A stretch of 64,000 bases of DNA from Hyalangium ruber (lineage in GTDB: Bacteria > Myxococcota > Myxococcia > Myxococcales > Myxococcaceae): positions 1-64,000 of the forward strand of contig NZ_JAXIVS010000018.1 in NCBI RefSeq assembly GCF_034259325.1, read 5' to 3'. Below the pieces are notes generated by a model. That model did no database searches. It was not told where the DNA came from and saw nothing but the letters and a program-made list of their open reading frames with translations. Within the stretch, counting starts at the first letter, position 1. Each line of letters begins with the position of its first letter. Of this stretch, positions 1-10,508 are shown piece by piece. Both the position numbers and the translations under genes were made by a program.

Positions 1-1
1 T

Positions 2-638
2 GCAGCAGTCGTCGAGGCTGAGCTCGACGCCATCTGCCGGGACGACTCCTTCCTGCGCCGCCTGTGGCAGAGTTCGGAGCTTCCGATCCCGCCAGCCCTG
101 ACATTACTTTCCTGAGAGCCTATAAATTAGGGGAGGTCGTCTACCAGGAGCCCTACCTTCTGCTGGGCCTCGGGAATGGAGGCAACGCCTGCACCGAGGA
201 CCTTCTCTTCGACTGTGGCGCGTCGATCATCGCGCGCGCCTCGTTCCTCCGGTTACCGGAGGTTGCGATCCCTATCCTTGGCGGCAAGGACGGCCTGCGG
301 ACGCTTTGGGCCGTGGAGAAGGGAGTCTTCGAACAGGCGGACTACCTGGAAGCGGCCAGGCTCTTCGCCTCGCGCCACGTCTACATGGTGAAGAGCCTCG
401 CGGTCTGGAATTGGAGCCGCTCAGGCACTGTTGGCTGCGGAATGGCCAACAGCGCAACGCAACTTCTTCGGCTACCTGCCCGAGGAGCTTCAAAGGCATT
501 TCCCTGAGGGACGCGATGCCGGGCGCCCTGCACGCGAGCCCGGGGGCAGAAGCGGGCTTCCTGGAAGCGCGCTTGGCGGCAGCTGCGCGTTCACCCGTCC
601 TGCGCGCCAAACTCATTGGGCTTCGGTATCGAGCGTAA
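2..638 (+). pseudogene. Frameshifted remnant of an unidentified gene
   Basis: The coding signal on the plus strand jumps between three frames. Frame 2 runs from the window edge to a TGA near 113. Frame 1 then reads on from about 112 (YKLGEVVYQEPYLLLGLGNG). Frame 2 resumes near 413 (AEWPTAQRNFFGYLPEELQR). Frame 3 runs from about 505 to a TAA at 636-638 (EAGFLEARLAAAARSPVL). Each piece reads like ordinary protein and joins end to end, so at least three frameshifts, or sequencing errors, break one gene whose start lies outside the window. I do not recognise the family. The 3' end overlaps the convergent gene at 613 by 26 bases. Confidence 0.4.
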
Positions 639-2316
639 TCCAGGCGAAGCCTTCACCATCGACCGACACCTTTGAAAGAGGGCCCTCGCCTGTCGGCAGC
701 GTCCCGGCGGCGAGCGCCGTTTCCCGGCGACTGAGAAGGTCATCTCGATACCGCTCCACGTCGTTCGCCAGGCGTTCTCGGGAGGGCCGCTTCGAGAGGG
801 CGAGGAGTTGCGCCGCGGCAAGTGCCGCGTCGTCGGCGTTCTTCGCGACGACCCGCAGCTCCGTTGTGCGGCGGGAAAGAGGCGCACGGTAGAGCCAGAC
901 GTTTTGCCCCTCGCGGACCGGAAGCGCAGTCACAGCGGTAGCTGAACGTGCGCGACGCAGCGTCGACGCCACCGTCTCCCAAGTGACCCCCTCAAGGAGC
1001 AGCGGCGGCAATGATGCCCGGTCTCGGGGCCGTCGAATGCTCCTGTGAGAGTGCTCCTTGAGCCACGTCTCAGGAGGGACGAGCTCGACCTCCTTTGCCT
1101 TCGCTGGGGGTGTCCGCGCAGGCGGCCCCCGCTTCGGGCCTTCCCGGTCCACCTGTGGAGCGCTCATAACCTCATCCGCCGACCCGCTGGCGGTAACACC
1201 TGGGGCCATCGCCGCAGTGGGATGCGTTCCCCGCTCGAAGTCGTGGAGTGTGACCGCGTCTGTCAAGGCTTCGCGGCCTGCGATGTGCTCCAGCTCCTTC
1301 AGCATCTTCCCCGCATCCGCCCAATCGTTGTCCGCTGCGAACGCGACCATGTCGAGGAGGGGCTGAAGGTGAGCCTGCGACTGGGGCTCCGGCGTGGTGT
1401 GGAGCAAAGAGGAGAACGCCTCGTGCAGAAACTCCGCCGCCTCAGCCCAATCGGCCTTGTTGGCGAGCATGTACGCCTCGAAGACCTGGGCAGGGCTCTT
1501 TGGCACCATCGGCTCGATGACGGTTTTGCTGTTGAAGAACAGCGGAAGGAGCACCATCGGCGCGCCGGCTCTGCGGAGGCATTCGGAGCACGTGTGGGGG
1601 CATGACTTCTGTTTCTTGAACTGCAAGCCTGGCAGCATGCCCAGAACGAATCTCCCGTCCGCGATAAAGGGGGTTGCAATCGCGGAGCGATGCGCGCTGA
1701 CCCGAGCGCGGCGCACAATACGCTTCGTCACGACGGCCGATGCCTTGCCGCTGCCGAGCGGCCGGCTCAGCGTGTACACGGACGAAATCTGCTCTAACGC
1801 TTCCCGGCGCCTGGCGGAGATTTCACTACAGATGGAGTACGTCAGGGGGTCGAAGCTCCGCCGCGCGGCCTTCGCTCGAAGGCGCTCCGCGTTGTTAGTT
1901 CGGGCCTTCGCCTCAAGGGCGACGATTTCGTTTTTCGCCGGGTCGAAGCAGAGAAAGTCGGGGCGCATGTCACCCGACGGGCGAACGATTCGCGCGATGC
2001 GTGCTCGTGGGACATGCACTTGGCGGACTACCTCCGCCGCGAGGAACTCGCCGAAGTCGCCCAACAGCGAAGTGGGGACGGACTGAGAATCGTCGCCACG
2101 CCAATTTCCAGCGAGGAGGTCCGCGTAGAACTCAGGGAGGGCGCTGAGGATCTGGCCCCAGTTCCCCTCCAGCCGTGGCGCGAATTGCTCGAGCGTTTCC
2201 GGCGCGACTTCGAGGTCCAGCGGCTTCGCACGAGCCGCGAGAATCCCCTTCTTTATCGCGGATGCCTTGTCGCCGATGTGGAGCCGCGGCGTGACGATTT
2301 GGAACTTGGCTGGCAT
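613..2316 (-). CDS. Unknown protein with PD...ExK nuclease-like motif
   Basis: A 567-residue protein of no family I recognise. The start at 2316 is chosen because GAGGGAG stands 5 bases before this ATG; the frame stays open 40 codons further upstream. Around residues 140-165 it has RPDFLCFDP followed by IVALEAKA, the spacing expected of a PD-(D/E)xK restriction-like nuclease core (Asp, then Glu-x-Lys). Near residue 245 the stretch SCPHTCSEC (C-x3-C-x2-C) could bind zinc. A proline- and charge-rich linker (about residues 395-450) separates this from a C-terminal alpha-helical region. There is no signal peptide or membrane segment. It sits between a gene remnant and an insertion sequence, as accessory or defence genes often do. 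The nuclease reading is inference from motif spacing; other DNA-handling or structural roles are open. Confidence 0.6.
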   Translation of the reverse strand: MPAKFQIVTPRLHIGDKASAIKKGILAARAKPLDLEVAPETLEQFAPRLEGNWGQILSALPEFYADLLAGNWRGDDSQSVPTSLLGDFGEFLAAEVVRQVHVPRARIARIVRPSGDMRPDFLCFDPAKNEIVALEAKARTNNAERLRAKAARRSFDPLTYSICSEISARRREALEQISSVYTLSRPLGSGKASAVVTKRIVRRARVSAHRSAIATPFIADGRFVLGMLPGLQFKKQKSCPHTCSECLRRAGAPMVLLPLFFNSKTVIEPMVPKSPAQVFEAYMLANKADWAEAAEFLHEAFSSLLHTTPEPQSQAHLQPLLDMVAFAADNDWADAGKMLKELEHIAGREALTDAVTLHDFERGTHPTAAMAPGVTASGSADEVMSAPQVDREGPKRGPPARTPPAKAKEVELVPPETWLKEHSHRSIRRPRDRASLPPLLLEGVTWETVASTLRRARSATAVTALPVREGQNVWLYRAPLSRRTTELRVVAKNADDAALAAAQLLALSKRPSRERLANDVERYRDDLLSRRETALAAGTLPTGEGPLSKVSVDGEGFAWITLDTEAQ

Positions 2317-2489
2317 ATCTCCCTCGAAAATGGCGGTTCGCTCTCCGCGTTGACCGTGGGGCTCCTCAATGTGAGCAGCGGTTCCGGGCGTTGTGAGCAG
2401 CGGAGCGTTGACAGGTTCCGGTTTCCGCGCCCCCACGCGGCCGCGCCACGCAGGCTTGCCGGAAAGACACTATAGAATATGTCTCTTTA

Positions 2490-3342
2490 GAGCGCCTAAC
2501 AAAAGTCAGGTTTGAAGGCGGCGAAAGAGTATCAGGCAGTAGCCCAGGACGAGGAAGCCGAAGTGGATATCCTCCCGCCGTTCATCGCGTACCCGTAGGC
2601 GCCGCTACCGGTTCTTCCACGAGTTCGTTCGCTCCACCACCCAGCGGTGGCGCCCCAGCCGCTGCTTCGATTCGATGCCGGGTCTTGCAATACGAGGAGC
2701 GATGCCGCGTCGTCGCAGTTCCCGACGGTTCTTGCGCGAGGCGTACGCCTTGTCGGCGTGCAGTTTGGCGGAGCGGTGACGAGGACGCCCCTGCGGCTGC
2801 TTGACATCCGGGATGACGTCCAGCAGGGGGAACAACTCGTGGGTGTCATGGACGTTGGCCTCCGTCAGACTCTCGGCCAGAGGAAGGCCCTCTCTGTCGA
2901 CGAGAAGATGATGCTTGCTACCCGCCTTCGCTCGGTCCGTCGGGTTCTTGCCTGCGAGGGCCCCCTTTTGAAGCTCGGACTGTCGAGGAGTCGATCGAGA
3001 CACGGCTGAAGTCCACCAAGTCCTGCTGCCCCAACTCGTTGAGCAGGGCGCGCTGGAGCTTCTCGAACACTCCGGCCCGAATCCACTGCTCCAGGCGCCT
3101 CCATGCCGTCATCCCCGACAGGCCGAACTGCTTCTGTGGGAGCATCTCCCAGGGGATGCCGGTTTTGAGCACGAAGACGATGGCCTCCAAGGCGGCCCGG
3201 TCATCGGCACGTGGCCGGCCGGGCTTCTTCTTCTTGGGGGCGGGAAGCAGCGGAGCCACTCGCTCCCACAGTGCGTCCGGTACCAGCTCGCGAGCCATGC
3301 ACCACGGTGTTCACGGTCCACCCGTCCGTCCAACTAAGCGTC
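2490..3342 (-). mobile_element. Decayed IS5-family (IS427-like) insertion sequence
   Basis: An element of about 850 bp, the usual size for IS427-type IS5 members, containing one transposase split over two frames. The outer ends carry a weak inverted repeat: GAGCGCCTAAC at 2490-2500 against the complement of CTAAGCGTC at 3334-3342. No convincing target duplication remains on either side, which fits an old copy. It lies between the start of the PD...ExK gene and a plus-strand gene remnant at 3346. The exact boundaries are estimates. Confidence 0.6.
2510..3298 (-). pseudogene. IS5-family transposase, frameshifted and with an internal stop
   Basis: The N-terminal part (3298 down to about 2970) begins MARELVPDALWERVAPLLP and carries the DUF4096-like DNA-binding region and the first catalytic Asp region (VSIDSSTVRASKGG). 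The second part (to 2605) carries the DDE region: GSKHHLLVDREGLPL, then ADKAYASRKNRREL, then HRWVVERT. Moving from the first frame to the second needs a +1 (or -2) slip at CAAAAGGGGG near 2970. This may be a programmed frameshift, since IS5 members use such slips, or a mutation. The second frame is then cut by a TAG at 2605-2607 where family members have NRFRRLR; the frame continues after it with RRLRVRDERREDIHFGFLVL and ends near 2510. This nonsense codon very probably makes the copy inactive. Confidence 0.75.
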
Positions 3343-3345
3343 GTG

Positions 3346-3776
3346 CAAGCGATATTCGTGCGCTACGCAGGCTCATCGGGTGCATCACGCAGGGGTGGAA
3401 ATGGCATGAGCAACTCCAGCGCCTTCTCGACGGGCATCGCACCGTACAAGATTTCAGAGGTGCATTGGTCTGGGGCAGCAGCTTTTTGAAAACCGCTGAT
3501 CGACGCACAGGAAACTCAATCAATCTGAAAGCGCTCTGCCAGGCACTCTACCATCACAATTTCACGAAGGCGGATCAACCGGCTCATGCACAGGCTCTGC
3601 TTCAAGTCATTACGGCAGTCGCGGCTGAGTTGGGGCTTCGCAACGAACTCGCTGAGGCACACAGGTCCTGGCGGCATCACACGCGGAATCAGTTCAGCTG
3701 GAGGTTGGCTGCACAAGACGGTGAACCTGAACTGGATCCCGTATTGGCCGAACTCTGGCCAAGGAAGAAGTCCTGA
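3346..3776 (+). pseudogene. C-terminal remnant of an unidentified gene
   Basis: A reading frame next to the right end of the insertion sequence encodes about 140 residues of ordinary-looking protein (KALCQALYHHNFTKADQPAH; then AAELGLRNELAEAHRSWRHH) ending in a TGA at 3774-3776. There is no sensible start codon with a ribosome site: the nearest in-frame ATG (3297) lies inside the IS and overlaps the transposase start. I read it as the 3' part of a gene cut by the IS or by a nearby deletion. I do not recognise the family. Confidence 0.35.
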
Positions 3777-3999
3777 GGGGCGAAGGACCGCGTGCCCGGA
3801 GCTGGTGCTTGACGGTGGACTGGACCTGATCACTTCCGTTGCCAGGGACTACAACTGTTGTCAGCCCCCTCGGCGACGGGCGCGGCACCGGGGGCTGGCT
3901 CTGGATCGAGCGTGGACTACAGGCCTGGAAGAACCTGCACGGGGACGGATCTTGCCGCCCCCTCCCCCTCCTCGCTCGTGTCCGTGGGCCTCGCTAGAA

Positions 4000-4389
4000 T
4001 CAGGCTCTGGGCTGCTTGAGCGTGCCGACCGTGAAGACCACGATGCTTGCCACGAACAGCAGCCCCGACACCAGTGCGAACACCGCTGTGACGAGCATGG
4101 CCCGAGTGATGGACTGCGCCAACAGGGCTGCCTTCTCCGCGGGATCCGCCGAGACGGTCTGGAACGCCCACACCAGGCTGAGTGCCGTGCAGGCCATGCC
4201 CAGGAGCCCGGCGCCGAGCGAGAGGACCGGCATCCATGCGGCCCGGCGCCACCAGCTACCGCCCTGCCGTTCCGCGACGCTCCGTCCCCAGACCCGCAGC
4301 GCCCAGGTGATGAGCACCTGGACCGCCACGCTGACAATCGCGCCAACAATGAAGCCAATGAATTCAGCGAAGGATCCCGAATCCGTCAT
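4000..4389 (-). CDS. Small integral membrane protein of unknown function
   Basis: A 129-residue protein with about four hydrophobic helices: residues 8-30 (FIGFIVGAIVSVAVQVLITW), 48-75, 90-105 and 105-125, ending in a short basic tail. A cluster WGRSVAERQGGSWWRRA between helices 1 and 2 is probably cytoplasmic. The start is the ATG at 4389. It is flanked by mobile-element debris on both sides and has no obvious operon partner. Nothing in the sequence suggests a substrate or enzymatic role. Confidence 0.6.
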   Translation of the reverse strand: MTDSGSFAEFIGFIVGAIVSVAVQVLITWALRVWGRSVAERQGGSWWRRAAWMPVLSLGAGLLGMACTALSLVWAFQTVSADPAEKAALLAQSITRAMLVTAVFALVSGLLFVASIVVFTVGTLKQPRA

Positions 4390-4599
4390 CGGCGCCCATC
4401 ATAGGGCCAAAAGGAGTGGTGGGCTCCAGCCGCGTCCCCGCATCGCAACGTGATGATCCGCACCGTGCCGGACGACCGCGCAACTGGCGGCCCATGGCCT
4501 CTCCAGCGTGACGCACGGCGCATCGATGGGATGAAGCGGCGGAGCACTATCCATGTGGTAGTGCAGCAGCCCACCACTCAGGACAAGTGGAGGCGCGCA

Positions 4600-4950
4600 G
4601 TGGACTTCATCGGCATCGACGTGCACAAGAGGGAGAGCCAAGTGTGCATCCTGGCTGCAGGGGGAGAGGTGGTGGAGAAGCGCATCCGCACCGAGCGGGA
4701 GCGTTTCGCCGAACTGCTTGAGGGCAGGCCCTCTGCCCGCATCTTCATCGAGGCCTCCACCGAGAGTGAGTGGGTGGCCAGATGCCTGGCGAAGCTGGGG
4801 CACGAAGTGGTGGTGGCCGACCCGAACTTCGCCCCCATGTACGCGACACGGAGCCGGCGAGTGAAGACGGACAAGCGCGACGCGCGGACGCTGGCGGAGG
4901 CGTGCAAGCTGGGAGCGTACAAGCCGGCTCACCGCACCTCGGATGCTCGC
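4600..4950 (+). pseudogene. Truncated IS110-family transposase (N-terminal DEDD domain)
   Basis: From the GTG at 4600 the frame encodes the RuvC-like catalytic domain of an IS110 transposase. It has DFIGIDVHKRESQ (first Asp), then RIFIEASTESEW (Glu), and VKTDKRDARTLAEACKLG (the last two Asp residues). Homology stops just after AYKPAHRTSDA, at about 4950, where family members continue with a long helical linker and the transposase_20 domain (about 200 more residues). The frame runs to a stop at 5076 in unrelated sequence. This is a 3'-truncated, inactive copy, and the cut marks a recombination or deletion joint. Confidence 0.75.
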
Positions 4951-5168
4951 CGTCATCTGCGTGCCCATCCGGGCCACCGGGCGGATCCCCTCGCTCTGTC
5001 CCGACGGGGACGGCGAACTCTTACGAGCAAATCGGTTCTTGGCGGACCAGATTTGGACCCAATCCGGCGCGCATAGATCGCCGCTTCTGCGCCAAGTAGA
5101 AGTGGCCAGTTGGGGAGAGCGGACGTGTTGGGGCACTGCCGGCTGTACGTCGTGGCCCTGATGCGGAG
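4951..5168. other. Non-coding debris between truncated IS110 and lysR
   Basis: About 220 bases with short open frames in several phases and no ribosome site or recognisable domain. It begins at the point where IS110 homology breaks off, so it is probably the far side of a deletion joint. Confidence 0.4.
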
Positions 5169-6074
5169 TCACATCGTCTTGGCAGCCACTTCCTTGGCAA
5201 CCTCGATGAAGAGCCGCAGCGGTCCCGAGCGCTGTGCGCGGCTCGGGAAGTAGAGAAAAAAGCCGGGCACGCTGGGCGCATACTCCTCGAGCACGCGCAC
5301 CAGCCGCCCCGTGTGCAGCGCCTCCTTCACCGCTGGTTCGAAGGCGTATGCGAGCCCCAGGCCCTGCTCGACCAGGGCCTGCGTCAGCTCGCGGTGGTTG
5401 GTGACGATGCCGCCGCGCACGGGCACCCGCCAGTTGCGCTTGCCGCGCTCCAGTTCCCAGGCGTAGAGCGCACCGCTTGAGGGGACGCGGATGGTGAAGC
5501 ACTCGTGGCGCAGCAGGTCCTCAGGCCGCCGAGGCGTGCCGTGCTTCGCGAGGTAGCTGGGGGCGGCCACCACAACGAAGCGAAAGGCGTCGGTGAGGCG
5601 CACCTGCACCATGTCCCGCTCGATGGCCTCGTGGAGGCGCACGCCCGCGTCGTAGCCCTCGACGACGATGTCCACGAAGCGGTTCTCGACCACCACCTCC
5701 ACCTCCACCCTCGGGTGGCGGCCGCGGAAGGCCGGCAGCACCGGGGCGATGACGTAGGGCACCGCGATTTCGGGCACCGTCAGCTTCAGCCGCCCCACCG
5801 CTTCCCCCGGCTGTGCCGACACCTCCTGCAGGGAGGCAAGCGCCTGGCCGAGTCCCGGCCCTGCACCCTCAAGCAGTCGCCGGCCTGCTTCGGTGAGCGC
5901 CATGCTGCGGGTGGTGCGGGTGAAGAGCACTACCCGCAGCTGATCCTCGAGCTGGCGCACGGACTGGCTCACCGCCGCCGGAGAGACACCCAGTTCGCGC
6001 GCCGCTGCGCTGAAGCTCCGCAAACGGGCCACCACGAGGAACGTCTGCAACTGTGGCAGGAGGTTGGTCTTCAT
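5169..6074 (-). CDS. LysR-family transcriptional regulator
   Basis: A 301-residue protein of typical LysR length. The N-terminal winged helix-turn-helix (residues 5-64) reads FSAAARELGVSPAAVSQSVR and is followed by LEDQLRVVLFTRTTRSMALT. The remainder is the periplasmic-binding-protein-like effector domain, with VENRFVDIVVEGYDAGVRL typical of the CrgA/PecT-type subgroup that often controls oxidoreductases. It is divergent from the aldo/keto reductase at 6317 with 242 bases between them, the usual LysR layout, so it probably controls that gene and perhaps the three behind it. It resembles the second LysR of the window (41755), which also stands divergent to an oxidoreductase gene. Confidence 0.92.
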   Translation of the reverse strand: MKTNLLPQLQTFLVVARLRSFSAAARELGVSPAAVSQSVRQLEDQLRVVLFTRTTRSMALTEAGRRLLEGAGPGLGQALASLQEVSAQPGEAVGRLKLTVPEIAVPYVIAPVLPAFRGRHPRVEVEVVVENRFVDIVVEGYDAGVRLHEAIERDMVQVRLTDAFRFVVVAAPSYLAKHGTPRRPEDLLRHECFTIRVPSSGALYAWELERGKRNWRVPVRGGIVTNHRELTQALVEQGLGLAYAFEPAVKEALHTGRLVRVLEEYAPSVPGFFLYFPSRAQRSGPLRLFIEVAKEVAAKTM

Positions 6075-6316
6075 CGGGAAGTGTCCATGCGGACGCTGAT
6101 GGGGCGCCCTGTCTGCGCATCGCGCCTCGGACCTGACGCGCTGGCCGCGACTGCCTCTTAGCAGCAGCCATTTTCAACTGCAGCTTTAAAGCCCTTTGAG
6201 CTCTCGCCACCTAGTTTGGTGCAGCCCAGAGGGCTACTTCTCTTCTTGTCACGGCGGAGCCCTCGAGTCGGGGGCCGCCACCCACCGCGCGACGGACGCG
6301 CAGGGAAGAGAAGAGC

Positions 6317-7213
6317 ATGAGCACGAGGAACCCCTTTCTCACCCTCAACAACGGCGTGCAGATGCCGGCCCTCGGGCTCGGCGTGTTCCAGAGCACGCCC
6401 GAGCAGACATCGAGCTCCGTCGTCGCGGCCCTCGTGCGTGGCTACCGGCTCATCGACACGGCGGCCGCCTACCTCAACGAGCGGCAGGTGGGTGAGGCCA
6501 TCGCCCGCAGTGGCGTGCCGCGCTCCGACGTGTTCGTCACGACGAAGCTGTGGATCAGCGACTACGGCTACGAGCGCGCCCTGCGCGCCTTCGATGTGAG
6601 CTTGCGCAAGCTCGGCCTGGAGTACATCGACCTGTATCTCCTCCACCAGCCGTTGCCCTCGGACTTCGAGGCGACCGTGGGGGCGTACCAAGCCGCCGAG
6701 AAGCTGCTCGCGGACGGGCGCGTCCGTGCCATCGGCGTGAGTAACTTCAGCCCGAAGCAGTTGGAGGACCTCGCCGCGCGCACCCGCGTGGTGCCCGCCG
6801 TGAACCAGGTGGAGGTGCACCCCTTCTTCACCCAGCGCGAGCTGCGCGCCCACCACGCGCGCCACGGCATCGTCACCCAGGCCTGGTCGCCACTCGGCGG
6901 CGTCAACGTGTATATGCCCGGTGACCCCAAGGCGGTAAAGAACCCGCTGGCGCACCCGGTCGTCGTCGTGCTCTCGGAGAAGTACCGCAAGACGCCCGCC
7001 CAGGTGGTGCTGCGCTGGCACGTGCAGAGCGGCCTGTCGGCCATCCCCAAGTCGGTGCGGCCCGAGCGCATCGCCGAGAACTTCGACGTCTTCGACTTCG
7101 CCCTGACGGCGGAGGAGGGCGCGGCCATCGACGCGCTGGACACCGGCGTGCGCGGCGGCCCGCCCGCCGAGGTCGTCGACAGCATGCGCTTCTCCATCTC
7201 CATCCCGGACTGA
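6317..7213 (+). CDS. Aldo/keto reductase (cytoplasmic)
   Basis: A 298-residue NAD(P)H-dependent reductase of the AKR5-like 2,5-diketogluconate/prostaglandin F type. The four catalytic residues are visible: Asp and Tyr in RLIDTAAAYLNERQ, Lys in VTTKLW, and His in LLHQP. The motif GVSNFSPKQLEDL and the C-terminal cofactor segment SAIPKSVRPERIAENFDVFD are intact. There is no export signal. The start ATG follows a purine-rich GGAAGAGAAGAG. It is the first gene of a run of four on the same strand (gaps 43, 61 and 20 bases) and the likely direct target of the divergent LysR. The substrate cannot be told from the sequence. Confidence 0.93.
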   Translation: MSTRNPFLTLNNGVQMPALGLGVFQSTPEQTSSSVVAALVRGYRLIDTAAAYLNERQVGEAIARSGVPRSDVFVTTKLWISDYGYERALRAFDVSLRKLGLEYIDLYLLHQPLPSDFEATVGAYQAAEKLLADGRVRAIGVSNFSPKQLEDLAARTRVVPAVNQVEVHPFFTQRELRAHHARHGIVTQAWSPLGGVNVYMPGDPKAVKNPLAHPVVVVLSEKYRKTPAQVVLRWHVQSGLSAIPKSVRPERIAENFDVFDFALTAEEGAAIDALDTGVRGGPPAEVVDSMRFSISIPD

Positions 7214-7256
7214 GTGGTCAGTTCTCGAAGACGCGGGAAAAGAAAGCATTGGACCG

Positions 7257-8354
7257 ATGAAACACCTCGAGGCATTCGCGCTGCTCACTGTCGTTCTCAG
7301 CGCCTCTGCATGCGCAACCAGGGCCGAATACAATCCACCCGGAGCGCTGCTCATTCAGGAGCAAGGCAGCTTCGCGGTCGGCGGAACGGTCATCACCGCG
7401 CCCGGCACGTTCGACCCCTTCAGACAGGGCCATTTCAACCCCGCGGGGCAAGATCCCGCGGGGCAGACGTTGCACGGTGATCACGCCTATGTGTCCTATC
7501 AGCTCCCGGTAAATGCCAGAGCGCTCCCGCTCGTGTTCTGGCACGGCCATGGCCAGTCCGCGAAGACGTGGGAGAGCACGCCGGACGGCCGGGAGGGATT
7601 CCGGAGCATTTTCCTGCGCCGCCGCTTTCCGGTGTATTTGATCGATCAACCCCGGCGCGGCCGCGCGGCGCGCAGCACTCAGCCCAGCACACTGACGGCT
7701 GCGCCTGATGAACAGCTCTGGTTTGGTATCTTCCGCATTGGCCTGTGGCCGGACTTCTACCCGGGCGTGCAGTTCTCGAGCGATCCGGAGGTGCTCAACC
7801 AGTTCTTCCGGCAGATGGTGCCCAACACGGGCCCCTACGACGCGGACGTCAATATCAACGCCGTCTCCGCGCTCTTCGACCGGATCGGGCCCGGCGTTCT
7901 CGTCACACACTCACAGAGCGGTGGACTCGGCTGGCGCACGGCGATCAAGAACAGAAGTGTGCGAGCCATCGTTTCCTACGAACCGGGTAGTGGCTTCATC
8001 TTCCCGCAAGGCGAAGCACCTGAGCCGATGACGTACGCCGGAGGCACGGCAAGAGGCGTCGAGGTGCCGCTGTCGGACTTCATGCAGCTCACGAAGATCC
8101 CGATCGTCATGTACTACGGCGACTTCATTGCCGAGAGTCCGACCCCGAATCCGGGCCAGGACCAGTGGCGTGCCACGCTCGCTATGGCACGGCAGTTCCG
8201 CGATGCGGTGAACCGCCACGGCGGTGACGTGACTGTCGTGCACCTGCCCGAGGCCGGGGTTCGCGGCAATACGCACTTTCCCATGTCCGATCTCAACAAT
8301 GTCCAGGTCGCCGACCTTCTGTCGCAGTTCCTCGCGCAGAAGGGGCTGGAGTGA
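7257..8354 (+). CDS. Lipoprotein alpha/beta hydrolase
   Basis: 365 residues. The N-terminus is a lipoprotein signal (EAFALLTVVLSASACA), so the enzyme should be anchored outside the cytoplasm. The hydrolase fold shows an HGHGQSAKTWE oxyanion-side loop, a nucleophile elbow VTHSQSGGLGW (G-x-S-x-G variant H-S-Q-S-G), an acidic region at MYYGDFI, and a C-terminal His in RGNTHFPMSD. It resembles the esterase-like exported hydrolases often found near aldo/keto reductases and carboxymuconolactone decarboxylases. It lies second in the LysR-linked run, 43 bases behind the first reductase. The substrate is unknown. Confidence 0.85.
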   Translation: MKHLEAFALLTVVLSASACATRAEYNPPGALLIQEQGSFAVGGTVITAPGTFDPFRQGHFNPAGQDPAGQTLHGDHAYVSYQLPVNARALPLVFWHGHGQSAKTWESTPDGREGFRSIFLRRRFPVYLIDQPRRGRAARSTQPSTLTAAPDEQLWFGIFRIGLWPDFYPGVQFSSDPEVLNQFFRQMVPNTGPYDADVNINAVSALFDRIGPGVLVTHSQSGGLGWRTAIKNRSVRAIVSYEPGSGFIFPQGEAPEPMTYAGGTARGVEVPLSDFMQLTKIPIVMYYGDFIAESPTPNPGQDQWRATLAMARQFRDAVNRHGGDVTVVHLPEAGVRGNTHFPMSDLNNVQVADLLSQFLAQKGLE

Positions 8355-8415
8355 GCCTGGTTGAGCCGTACTACCGAAGAGCAGCCGTCGCAGGACAATG
8401 AAGGAAACACCATAC

Positions 8416-9591
<1,176 letters not shown>

Positions 9592-9611
9592 GGAGTTTCG
9601 AAAGGACCGAC

Positions 9612-10508
9612 ATGAAACTGCTGCCCCTGATCGCATTAGCGCTCCCGCTCGTTGCTGCGGCCTGTGCCCACACAAATAAAACTGGGACCGTCTCGGGTGC
9701 GCAGGTGCCCGCGACCGCCCCAGGCGACGGCGCGCAGGCGCTGCAGATTGCCCGTAGCGGCTCGCAGCCCCCGCGCCAGGGACCTGCCGAGAACTTCACG
9801 GGGGAGGTGCGCGTCGACCCGCTGTTCCAGGCGAAGGCCCCGGCACGCGCCTCGGGCGCCGCCGTCACGTTCGAGCCTGGCGCCCGGTCCGCCTGGCACT
9901 CGCATCCCCTGGGCCAGGTCCTGTACGTGACCGAGGGCGTGGGCCGAGTGCAGCGCTGGGGTGACCCCGTCGAGGAGATTCGCGAGGGGGACGTCGTCTG
10001 GATTCCGCCGGGGCAGAAGCACTGGCACGGCGCCTCGCCAAACAGCCGGATGAGGCATATCGCGGTTACGGAGCAGCTCGACGGCAAGGGGGTGGACTGG
10101 ATGGAGAAGGTCAGCGACGCGCAGTATGGCGCGCCCGCCACGCGTCAGCCGGCCACGGCCGCCGCCCCCGCACGCCTTGGCGTCGGTGCAGATGGCCAGC
10201 CCACCACGGCGCAGCGCCTGTTCGGCGACATCTCGCCGAAGATGGTGGAACTCACGGACGGCGTGCTCTTTGGCGACATCTGGGAGCGGCCGCAACTCTC
10301 CAAGCGGGACCGCAGCCTGGTGACGGTGAGCGCCCTCATCGCGATGAACCGCCCGGACCAGCTCCGCGGCCACTTCGCCCGTGCGCGTGAGAACGGTGTG
10401 ACGCGCGAGGAACTCATCGAGAGCATCACCCACCTGGCGTTCTACGCGGGCTGGCCGAGCGCGGTCACGGCACTCGGCGTGGCGAAGGAAGTCTTCGAGA
10501 GCAAGTGA
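9612..10508 (+). CDS. Lipoprotein fusion of cupin and carboxymuconolactone decarboxylase domains
   Basis: 298 residues. The signal [15 protein letters not shown] ends in a lipobox Cys. A cupin domain follows (about residues 70-155) with the metal-binding motif [18 protein letters not shown] and a second motif [11 protein letters not shown]. The C-terminal half (about 190-295) is a carboxymuconolactone decarboxylase/AhpD-type domain ([20 protein letters not shown], then [20 protein letters not shown], then [17 protein letters not shown]). Such cupin-CMD fusions are common next to aldo/keto reductases and short-chain dehydrogenases and are often under LysR control. It is the last gene of the 6317-10508 run, 20 bases behind the Tat reductase. 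Confidence 0.9.
   Translation: MKLLPLIALALPLVAAACAHTNKTGTVSGAQVPATAPGDGAQALQIARSGSQPPRQGPAENFTGEVRVDPLFQAKAPARASGAAVTFEPGARSAWHSHPLGQVLYVTEGVGRVQRWGDPVEEIREGDVVWIPPGQKHWHGASPNSRMRHIAVTEQLDGKGVDWMEKVSDAQYGAPATRQPATAAAPARLGVGADGQPTTAQRLFGDISPKMVELTDGVLFGDIWERPQLSKRDRSLVTVSALIAMNRPDQLRGHFARARENGVTREELIESITHLAFYAGWPSAVTALGVAKEVFESK

Noticed and set aside
3777-3999. Possible short genes between the remnant and the membrane protein
   Set aside because: Only low-complexity frames and no ribosome site; nothing supportable.
4943-5161. A 72-codon frame (LAVICVPIRATGRIPSL) after the IS110 fragment
   Set aside because: It begins at a recombination joint, has no ribosome site and no family resemblance I can defend.
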